This document shows, one piece after another, positions 25,882 through 33,634 of a stretch of 64,000 nt of DNA (its first letter is position 1; every line of letters starts with the position of its first letter). Source of the DNA: Neurospora tetraspora (lineage: Eukaryota; Ascomycota; Sordariomycetes; Sordariales; Sordariaceae); NCBI RefSeq assembly GCF_033439725.1, contig NW_026944393.1, positions 620,001 to 684,000 of the forward strand. The letters run 5' to 3'. Under the pieces are notes generated by a model. It saw nothing but the letters and a program-made list of their open reading frames with translations. It had not been told where the DNA came from and ran no database searches. A program made the position numbers and the translations under genes.

Positions 25882-26174
25882 TATTAGGATCGTAAAGGAA
25901 AATAGGTTAAAGTGCCTACGGATAGCGTAAGTACGTAGGGGACGTTAAAGTAAGGGGAGGATTAAAGATATATTAATAGCTAACCTCGATAATTCTAGAG
26001 GCGAATTCGACCGGCTATTTATATTATTGTAAACTCTATCCTATAGTAGCTAAATCTACGACGGCTCCGAACCGTTCCAACGCTATACTACAACGCTTAT
26101 ACTATACGGATATTGGCGCTCCTTAGTACTAGTACGGGTCTAACGCCTAACAGGTCCCTAACGATCTAATAGCA
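25882..26174 (-). repeat. 5' LTR of element D
   Basis: This 293-bp LTR is the partner of 6081-6373 and is followed by the second copy of the 5-bp target duplication. It forms the right edge of the nested block. Confidence 0.8.
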
Positions 26175-26305
26175 ATAGCCAAGCTTAACCCCCAGGCTCT
26201 AGCCCCATAACACTTATAATATTCTAAACTTTTTTTATACCCTTTATAATATCGTCGGGTAATATATCTATGTTTTCTTCCTTATTATCCTCGCCTTTTC
26301 TTATT

Positions 26306-26480
26306 TATTACTCTTATTCTTACTCTTCTTATTATTGCTACTCTTACCGTTCCTACTCCTACTCTTACTTTTATTCTTACTTCTAGCTAACTTTCCGCCG
26401 CTATCCCCATTGCTTTTGTCCCTACTTTTACTCTTACTTTTATCCTTACCCTTATTCTTACCCTTATTCTTATCTTTATA
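26306..26480. repeat. Degenerate hexamer-like simple repeat
   Basis: A run of CTTACT- and CTTATT-type words occupies this stretch. An open frame on the minus strand across it only spells Arg/Ile/Val repeats and is not taken as a gene. Confidence 0.6.
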
Positions 26481-27105
26481 GTTAAAAAAGCCCCGCTTAT
26501 AACTCGGGATATAAGATAGGTGACGTTATTCGTACAGGTAGCCCTAATATTCGTATACGCTGATTTAGTTAGCGGGCGCATTAGGAACGCTAGGGAGGCG
26601 TAGAATACTAACCCTTATTAGAATCCGAATTAGCTATATTGTTTTATTAATAAAAATACCGTCGGATAATTGTAACTTTAGCGATCAAAATATAAGTGTT
26701 GAAGTATGAATATGATTTAAATCAATAGACTTGTATAGGTTAGCGCATTCTGCAAGGTATATATGTGTTTGGTTTACAGTTCGGATCCAATCCGCGATTT
26801 AGACCAGTTTGGGCTTCGCCCAACCTATAGTAGCGCTAGGTCTATTTTAGGTAGAAAAGTGGGTATTTATAGGTCTATGGGTCTATAGTGTGGGCATGGC
26901 GCGCCAGCGCCCCGGCCGTCAGGCCATCAAGCCACCCCAAGCTGGTCTGAGCTTCTGAGATAATTCAGTTCCTGACCCCGAATGATGGATCGATGAGTGA
27001 GTGTCCGGCCTGCACTGGGAAAAAGAGATGACCCTCTTGCGCACTTGCACATCTTGATCGAACTGAACTCAACAACAGCAGGCATGTCCGGATCAGACCA
27101 ACCTG

Positions 27106-28056
27106 GAACATACGATGCCCTGGGAGTGCCTTCCCTGCTCCGGCTCACTCCCGTGCTGCTCTCCCCGGGCCTTATGTCAGACAGACGCCCCAGTTCTTCC
27201 TGCCTGCCGTCATGCATGCCGCGCACCCGATTACAGTGAGCGCACAGAGCACATTTGGGAATTCGGGAAGGAAACCGTGAACTGTGAAGGACGTCTGAGT
27301 CTTCCTGCCTGCCGTCAAGGTGGTCATCTCCTGCCCCGGCCTGTCCTGCCATCGTCACGGCAGTAAGTAACCAGGACAAGTGGTCCGAGCAGGCCGCAGT
27401 GAGAGTGAGCACTCAAGTTGAACTGGGGCCAGTGTCCACACAACCAAGGTAGAGGTACGTACCACCCCGTCGAATGAGGTCATGACGGGGGAAGTGAAGG
27501 GAAAGAAGGGAGAATGTGACTGGAGCAGTCTCCCCCCAGGCCCGGTGGGAAACTGAATCAGAGCCTCCAGTCGGACAGAACGAAACAGTCATTTTCACCG
27601 CTAAACCGGCGTCAGCTTCGATAAGGGCTCATCTAGTTCAATCGGCGCCGTCGAGTGGTCGTAAGAATAAACCGGACACCTTACCGTCTTTCTCAACACC
27701 AACGAGCGGTATTGGACTGTCCGTATTCGGTTTATTCTTACGATCGCTCGGACGTATGCCTAAACAACGGGACGGCCCGGGCCGCGCAAGCATTCCATCC
27801 GACCTGACAGATGGTTTACCGGTCTGGGTACCGCTCCTACTCATCCAAACCGGTTCTTTCTAGTCCATCCGATGCTTCGCAACTACCTGTCCAAGACTGG
27901 ATCCCACTTGTCATGCCATCTCATGGATGGAAGAGCCATGCTCAGTCTCCATTGCCCGCGCAAAGGAAAGAATTGGCCGTCTGACTGAGATAAAGGAAGA
28001 GCGGGACAGGCGTGAGCCGGAGCAGGGCAGGCATTCTCGGGCCTCATACAATGTTC
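27106..28056. repeat. Large diverged inverted repeat
   Basis: The arm at 27106-27202 matches the reverse complement of 27964-28056 at roughly 70 percent by eye. The best-kept core, CCTGCTCCGGCTCAC, lies near 27135-27150. The arms enclose about 760 bp. No target duplication or transposase was identified. Confidence 0.5.
27659..27743. repeat. Short perfect inverted repeat (16-bp arms, 52-bp loop)
   Basis: The arms 27659-27674 and 27728-27743 are exact reverse complements around the word GTAAGAATAAACCG. The structure sits inside the larger inverted repeat at 27106-28056. It could fold as a hairpin or be the ends of a small element. Confidence 0.6.
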
Positions 28057-28328
28057 TGATACTACGGATTCTCTTGCTCGTCTTCCTCAGTTAGTTCAAG
28101 ATGTGCAGGTGCGCAAGACAGCCACCCCAGTCCAGGGGCAGGCCGGCACACTCACCGTCATCGCCAACCACTACACTTGAAGGAAGGATGTCCTTTCCAT
28201 TACAACACCTGCAACCAAGAGCGAGCATTCAGATCAAGCAGTAACCGTAGTAGCCGTTGCGGAAGGTGCAGCAATCGGAAGGGCGGATGGCCAGGTATAA
28301 AGCTTCCCCCCCCCCCTGCGTTCATCTC

Positions 28329-28565
28329 ATGATGTTCTTTTCTCTTTTTTTCTTCACCAGCGTTATTACCATTACCATGGTACCAATCCCCTACACATCA
28401 CCCGATTTTGTTTACGCCGAGGGCCTCAGGGCCACCGCTCCCGACGCACCCGTATGGGTTGTGGTCGTCACTGTGGCCAGTGTCTTTTGGGTTCTCGCCC
28501 ACCCCAAGGACCTCTGGTGGCCGTTGTTAGTCAACCTCACTCCATCCACAGCCCATATGAGCTAA
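28329..28565 (+). CDS. Possible small membrane protein (78 codons), weak
   Basis: The frame opens with two methionines and a phenylalanine-rich hydrophobic stretch like a signal or anchor segment. After a polar stretch it has a second hydrophobic run (VWVVVVTVASVFWVL) and a Trp-rich end. A pyrimidine-rich tract ending in CACCAG near 28361 could instead be the 3' end of an intron, in which case the true start lies upstream. A frame just downstream (about 28570-28729) also reads like real protein, so this may be one exon of a larger gene. No family was recognised. A 29-bp word near its end recurs at 37939-37967 on the other strand. Confidence 0.22.
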   Translation: MMFFSLFFFTSVITITMVPIPYTSPDFVYAEGLRATAPDAPVWVVVVTVASVFWVLAHPKDLWWPLLVNLTPSTAHMS

Positions 28566-29011
28566 CCAAAGAATTAGTCGGTCACCTGGAGAAATCCTGG
28601 CGGAGCTCGAGCGCCTAGGAGAGAGTCCTCGGCCTGAGGAGCCGCTGCCTCCCGCGTGGGCGGTGGCAGTGCATCCGAGGTATGCCGTTCTGAGAGTAAC
28701 CTTCTCGAGACCAATGACTTCCATGTACTGACCTTCTTCTTACACAGGGCCGTGCGACTCTCCAGTGGGTGCGCTCTGCCGCCTTGTGGGTGGGCGCCCT
28801 CTGGGCCAGTGCCCACTAGCGGTGGCCTGAGGTCCTCCAGCGGCGCAGTATAGTTTTCTTTCATCACTAACAAAAAAAAACGGCCTTCACGAAAGTGAGG
28901 GAACTTGGTTGGGGCGGGCAAAAAAAAAAAAAAAAAATTTGTTCTCACATATCCTGCGTCGCGGGAACACTCGACATCAGTCATCACTACACTTCTCAGG
29001 TATGTTCTCTC

Positions 29012-29595
29012 TCAGTCCCTTACACCCCTTCTCTTGCTCTGGCAATGATGTCTGACAGTCACGAAGGCAAGCTTCCTCAACCTCCTTGGCGCCCACGTGG
29101 ATGCGTCGTTTTCTTCCATCAGCCTCAAGGACCTCATCCCTTTCGGCTCCCGCTTGGTGGCATTGGCGGATCCCTCTTTTCCAGCTTGCTTGAGTTCCTC
29201 TTCGAGTCGCTTCTCTTCGGCCTGTTTCTGGACTTCGGCCTGCTTCCGAGCTTCAGCTTGCTCGAGTTCCTCTTCGAGTCGCTTCTCTTCGGTCTGTTTC
29301 TGGGCTTTGGCCTCCATGTGTTGCTCTTCGAGCCGGTTCTGGGCTTCAACTTGCCTGTGTTCCTCATTGATCTGCTCCTCAAGGCACTCCCGGCCTTCTT
29401 CGGCCTGCTTCCGAGCTTCTTCGGCCTGCTTAGCTTCGACCCGGTCGCGTTCCTCGAGGCGTCTCTGAGCTTCTGTCCGCTTGCGCTCCTCATCGACTCT
29501 CTCTGCTCCTTAAGCCTCTTACCACCGAGGCCATACGACATCTTCAGTTCCATCTCGGACATCTCCCCGGGATCCGGAAGTTCCAGTCTTGTCAT
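29012..29595 (-). pseudogene. Damaged coiled-coil protein gene with 24-residue repeats
   Basis: On the minus strand two overlapping frames together give a long Glu/Lys/Arg/Gln-rich coiled coil. The N-terminal part is readable in one frame from a methionine at 29595, and the bulk, with repeated EEKRLEEEL motifs, in another. The switch falls near 29503, where coding-like heptads continue but in a shifted frame. A frameshift fits best. A 50-base GT-AG intron would also restore phase, but it would remove sequence that looks coding. The repeat unit is 72 bp (starts at 29183 and 29255). The Leu/Phe-rich frame on the opposite strand is only its shadow. No function can be given. Confidence 0.4.
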
Positions 29596-29599
29596 GCAG

Positions 29600-31031
29600 C
29601 AGCAATTGACGGGGGATCCGGGTCGCTTCCTTCTGTGGCTCGCATTTGGCACCCGCGAACACGAATACTCTCGGGTTCTCCAAACACAATCAACACAACA
29701 ACTTTGACTTCAGGGTTGGTTTGGTCGATATTCTTTCAAGATAGCGGTGGGCAGCGCATTTTCAATCGATGGAGCTCGCTTTCGATTCGCGGCTGGCACA
29801 TAACTCCTTATCTTTCTCTCATGCTCTCATCCAGTTCATTACGACCAGGTTCAGTCATCTGCGGCCTCTTCTCCTACAAACACAGTACATCACCACCGAA
29901 GAGAAAACAAAAGATTCCGCAGCACAGCTTCTGGACATGCACACCCATCTTGTTCTTCCGTTTGTCGGCTGGTTTGAACTCCATCAACCTTCCTCCACAT
30001 TTTTTGACGACAAGGTTGTCTTTTCAAGCGACTGCTTTCAGGTTTCCAGCACCACCAATACCACGACCGCCTCTGGAGCCAGGTACGAGGGAGATACCGG
30101 TTGCGGCATGCTCTGAGTCTGCTCATTTGAGCTTCGGTCTTTTGCACTTGAAAGTTTCAGCGTTCGCACTTCAGAGGCCAACTACGACACATCACGCGGC
30201 AGCAACCCTGACAAAGTTTTACCTTTCTCACCATTTGCATTGACTAGTAATGCTCAAAATCATACAAACCCAACCGCGATATGCATGATTTCCGATTCAT
30301 GGCTTGCCCGTGCGTCTAACAGCATTCGGCTCACGGCCACGGCAGCTTGAGCCCTTGGAATACCATTCTACGCTCAAGCAAGAACGATTGCAATACCATC
30401 ATATACAGCAAACATCCACACCCTACTCGCATTGATGACACATCACATGATTTTCATCATATTCGTCTTGCGGACGTCGATGGCCGAAAGCTCAAGACAA
30501 TATTGGAGCAGATTGGAAACCCAAGGCAGTGTTAGGATCCGCCTTTTAAAGAGCCGGAAAATCCCATGCAGATCTCCGCTGCTTCCCCCAAGAACGCAAG
30601 GGCATCCAGCGCAGCATCTTGTTACAACCTCACTATTCACAGCGGACTTGGAAATATTAAGAGGCATCTTCTTCACCAATAATACAATATTTGGGTACCA
30701 GTTTCCGACATAACACTTCTTATCTCTACGCTGTTTGCCCGGCACCGTTTCTTGGATCCAGTGGCGACCGTTTTGCACCCAGGCTCGTCTCTTTGGTTCC
30801 GCGTCCATCGATATGAATCTGGGAAATTTGGGTCATTTCGACCTGCAATGAGATTTGAGAGACGAGGGATGGGGACCATCGCAACTTGCGGCATGGGGCA
30901 GAATCTGTCGTGTTTGTGCGGTTCAGGTATGCCATCACCGTCATTGAACTGGTCCAACAACACGACCCCAGTTAGTTACCTGTACTGACATATTATCACA
31001 GGTACCGGGATTTTGGAATGGAAAATGGGCA

Positions 31032-31067
<36 letters not shown>

Positions 31068-31142
31068 GGGAATTGAGGACAGATCACAAGAATGGTGGAG
31101 GTTTCGGCAGGAAAGTGTTTGTGAAATCTGTTGTGCATTGCG

Positions 31143-31204
<62 letters not shown>

Positions 31205-32000
31205 AAGAAGGGAATTCGGGACAGGTCACAAGAGTGGTGGAAGTTTGGGCAGGAAAATGTTTGTGAAATATGTTGTGCATTGCGCAATTGTGCGGAGGCC
31301 TGGCTTTAATGGAGATCTTGGATGGAATCAAAGTTTGGAAAGGGAGCACCAAAGGATTTCGGGCGAGATTGTCGGGCGAGATTGTCGGGTGAGATTCTGG
31401 AATGAGTTTGGTAGCCACCTGACTTGGGGGGGGAGGGTTTTGAGGTACATGTGTGTGAACAAGAGGGCTTGTGTCGTGGACATTCTGGTTGAGTTGTGCA
31501 GAAATGAAGGACTGGAGCAACTGGAGGCAGATGATATCGGATGAGATTCGGGAGACAAACCTTGTGGTTAAGTGCGGGAGAATGAGAGATGATGTGTTGC
31601 TTGGAAAAGGAAGTACTCGGATGTGCGGGAAAACTGCCTGTCTATCGGTACCCTGAGAGCTGCGGTCATGGGACATATGCACCGGAGATAGCTGCATTGC
31701 ACCCAAATATGCACACGCATAGCATGCCCGGAGAGTCAGAAAGTGTGAGTCGGAGACCGGACTCGGACACCGGACTCGAAACCAGTCAGGCAAGATACTT
31801 CTACCTCAACATCTGCGTTTTGATGCAGCCCGGTGGCGAGAAAGAGGGGGAAGCATGAACTGTTGGAATATTTCTCGCGACTTAAAACCCGACACCCGTT
31901 CTTCTTTTCTCCCTCCTTCACCAAACATCTTTCTCATCCATTCTCCCCATCATCAACACCCAGCAAAAGCTTGTCCCTATCATCAACACCCAGCAAAAAC
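29600..32000. other. Mostly intergenic; simple repeats and possible transcript signals
   Basis: Open frames here are short or forced open by low complexity. A credible plus-strand intron (GTATGC near 30928, CTGAC branch site, CAG ending at 31001) suggests a transcript. The exon before it can be read from an ATG at 30752 without resemblance to any family. Simple repeats follow: a CA run at about 31036-31064, 60 consecutive A at 31143-31202, and three 13-bp units near 31352-31395. Confidence 0.5.
31066..31284. repeat. 77-bp direct repeat flanking a 60-base poly(A) run
   Basis: The units 31066-31142 and 31208-31284 are equal in length and close to 90 percent identical by eye. The first unit runs straight into the A run 31143-31202; a short GGAAG linker separates the run from the second unit. 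The AC repeat at about 31036-31064 lies just upstream. Confidence 0.85.
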
Positions 32001-32002
32001 TT

Positions 32003-32075
32003 GTAAGTTCTATTGAGCATTGCTTCCCACTTACCAACATTGCTCCGCTAACCTTGAACTTCTGTCCACGAGCAG
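32003..32075 (+). promoter_or_regulatory. Probable 5' UTR intron of the 32.1-kb gene
   Basis: A GTAAGT donor at 32003, a GCTAAC branch-like site near 32047 and an AGCAG acceptor ending at 32075 stand 17 bases before the ATG at 32093. Leader introns of this size are common in filamentous fungi. Confidence 0.6.
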
Positions 32076-32092
32076 TTAAAGCCAAACCCATC

Positions 32093-33517
32093 ATGTCGTC
32101 CATTCGGGCCACTTCCCCCGGGTATGACGCCCCGTTCGACCGACAACCTGAGCCTCGCGGTCCGTTCCTTGAGACGCACTACCCCCATTACGAAGACTGG
32201 AACAAGCACCTTGCCGATGATCTCAAAATCAAGAATAGTAACAATGAGTGGAAACACTCATTTCAAAAGATGACTTACTCTCTTCGCTCCTGGTTTCCCT
32301 ATTTTTCCTCCAAAGAAGCACTTCAACAGCCACCTCCTCAACCGCCCGTCAAGCTCAGGCCGCCCCCAGAAGCGAAACGGAAGTTCAAATCCGTTCTCAT
32401 TTCTCACCACTTCCGTGCCGAGATAACCCGGTATCTTGCCGAGTCCATCCACAATTGGGAGACTGTTAACCCGACGGAATGGTACATGGAGCTTCGCCAT
32501 TTCTTCATCGATCTTCCCACGCAGCTCAGGGAGCTGGAGGAGCATTTGACTGGAACCTCCTCCATGTCCTCCATCAACGACAACGAAGAAAACCAGGCCG
32601 ACACCCGCGCTCTGGCTAACTGGACCTCCTACCAACTACCCCCCGGCTTTGCCGGCCCTACTTCCGTCTCCGTCTACCCACACCGCCGCTATCCCAACCT
32701 CCGCCACAGCCGGCGGATCGTCTTCTCGCAACGTCTAAACATCAAAGACAACCACAACAGCGGGTGGCTGGCAGGCCGCTGGCTCGTAGTGGCCTACCTC
32801 TTTGCTGCGACCCCGGAAGCAGTCCAGGATCTGGACGTGAAGAGTATACTACTGTCTTCCTGCACCCCTGGCCGTGGTAACATAAACACCATGTCGTCTC
32901 TCAACGCTTACAATGCCGTCAATCCTCCATTGTCCATTTCGTCCGGCAGTCCAGAGTGGTGGTTGCTACCGACGAGAGATATCTTCTTCCAGCTTCAGCG
33001 TCGTTACGATCTGATGACCATGGCCGAGGCGAATACTACGGATGAGATGCTCGCCACAGCCTTCATCTCCCACTACCCCGATGTCTATCACAAGCCATTT
33101 GCCTACGGCTATGATTACGATTCCTCCGATGCCGACTACAAACGCCGGCTGCGTGACATGGAAGGGCGGCTGCGTGACATGGAAGGGCGGCTCCGTGACA
33201 TGGAGCGGCCGCGACCTCTCCCATTTGTACGCGCGCGACATGGACATGGCCATGGAGTCGGCGGAGGTATCCTTCCGGAACTCAACGACCGTTGTCAGTG
33301 GATTGATCGGATGTGGCCGGTTTTGATGACGGGTCAGGACATAAAGAAGCAGACTGAGGGCGTGAAGACGGCTGGTACACCATGTGGAGATACATATGGT
33401 GCTTCGAGTACTACCTCCAGCATCTCTAGCATCTGCAGGACCCCCAGTACATCCAGTGCCTCTTCTCAAGATGGTTATAGTACCACCACCTTCGACGACG
33501 ATGACGAAGGGACATGA
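32093..33517 (+). CDS. Uncharacterised fungal protein, 474 aa
   Basis: A single open frame is read from the ATG at 32093, chosen because a leader intron ends just before it; frame-open codons upstream fall in that intron. The protein has a Pro-rich stretch near residues 80-95, a Trp-rich middle with no domain that I recognise, three 7-residue RLRDMEG-type repeats (33146-33208, a 21-bp tandem repeat), a His/Gly-rich patch, and a Ser/Thr-rich acidic C terminus. Base composition and codon use fit a real gene. The frame stops at TGA 33515-33517 but continues open in the same frame for 38 codons with a hydrophobic segment, so the stop may be a recent change or a readthrough site. Function unknown. 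Confidence 0.7.
   Translation: MSSIRATSPGYDAPFDRQPEPRGPFLETHYPHYEDWNKHLADDLKIKNSNNEWKHSFQKMTYSLRSWFPYFSSKEALQQPPPQPPVKLRPPPEAKRKFKSVLISHHFRAEITRYLAESIHNWETVNPTEWYMELRHFFIDLPTQLRELEEHLTGTSSMSSINDNEENQADTRALANWTSYQLPPGFAGPTSVSVYPHRRYPNLRHSRRIVFSQRLNIKDNHNSGWLAGRWLVVAYLFAATPEAVQDLDVKSILLSSCTPGRGNINTMSSLNAYNAVNPPLSISSGSPEWWLLPTRDIFFQLQRRYDLMTMAEANTTDEMLATAFISHYPDVYHKPFAYGYDYDSSDADYKRRLRDMEGRLRDMEGRLRDMERPRPLPFVRARHGHGHGVGGGILPELNDRCQWIDRMWPVLMTGQDIKKQTEGVKTAGTPCGDTYGASSTTSSISSICRTPSTSSASSQDGYSTTTFDDDDEGT
33146..33208 (+). repeat. 21-bp tandem repeat, three units, coding
   Basis: Units at 33146, 33167 and 33188 encode RLRDMEG, RLRDMEG and RLRDMER. The first two are identical and the third differs at a few bases. 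This is a recent in-frame expansion likely to vary between strains. Confidence 0.85.
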
Positions 33518-33634
33518 AGTGATACCACCACCTCCGACGACGATGACAAAGGGAGTGAGTCCTTCCTCTTCAGTATGCTTATTGGCTTTATCGGTGTCGC
33601 CATTGTATGGAGCGAAATCTGTCCTAAGAACTAG

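Larger units (their letters stand above)
6081..26174 (-). mobile_element. Element D: Ty3/Gypsy chromovirus-like LTR retrotransposon, outermost of the nest, broken
   Basis: Two 293-bp LTRs (6081-6373 and 25882-26174) are flanked by 5-bp target duplications (6076-6080 and 26175-26179) that agree apart from RIP-type transitions. A polypurine tract beside the left LTR, on the minus strand, gives the orientation. Removing the two insertions leaves about 8.3 kb, a usual Gypsy size. On the minus strand I can recognise, in order, a gag-like region (about 22.4-23.3 kb), a protease remnant near 21.7-21.8 kb, reverse transcriptase with its YxDD region (about 20.7-21.15 kb), an integrase C-terminal region (about 8.85-8.95 kb) and a chromodomain remnant near 8.55-8.62 kb. 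It is broken very many times. It is older than elements A and E, which sit inside it. Confidence 0.8.
1..26200. other. AT-rich, RIP-mutated heterochromatin-like repeat block
   Basis: The base composition is extremely AT-rich, with TA-rich words on both strands and no long open frame. Wherever two copies of a repeat can be compared (1-3684 with 14761-18456, or any of the LTR pairs) nearly all differences are C/T or G/A transitions. That is the known signature of RIP, which in Neurospora and relatives mutates both copies of duplicated DNA during the sexual cycle. Normal composition returns between about 26.2 and 26.9 kb. An exception inside the block is about 3690-4590, which is close to normal composition. 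Such blocks are usually constitutive heterochromatin in Neurospora; that this one is heterochromatic is inference. Confidence 0.9.
26175..28300. other. Boundary and intergenic region next to the RIP block
   Basis: The AT-rich block gives way to normal GC content between about 26.65 and 26.9 kb. Several overlapping short open frames on both strands between 26.9 and 27.9 kb show no codon pattern, domain or splice signals that I trust. The structured features are inverted repeats (27106-27202 with 27964-28056, and 27659-27674 with 27728-27743) and a 19-21 base direct repeat near 27198 and 27301. Confidence 0.6.

Noticed and set aside
1-26200. CRISPR array, telomere or rRNA repeats in the AT-rich block
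   Set aside because: No regularly spaced identical repeats, no TTAGGG tracts and no rRNA-like sequence were seen.
26387-26581. 64-codon frame rich in Arg, Ile and Val on the minus strand
   Set aside because: It is produced by a degenerate hexamer repeat; no domain or gene signals.
28895-29707. 270-codon Leu/Phe-rich frame on the plus strand
   Set aside because: It is the antisense of the Glu/Lys-rich coiled-coil gene at 29012-29595 and begins in a poly(A) tract.
29635-30243. 202-codon frame on the plus strand
   Set aside because: It begins at a non-ATG codon, has no recognisable family, and overlaps several equally open frames.
30996-31793. 265-codon frame on the minus strand
   Set aside because: It runs through the poly(A) and CA repeats as poly-Phe and Cys-Val runs; low complexity keeps it open.
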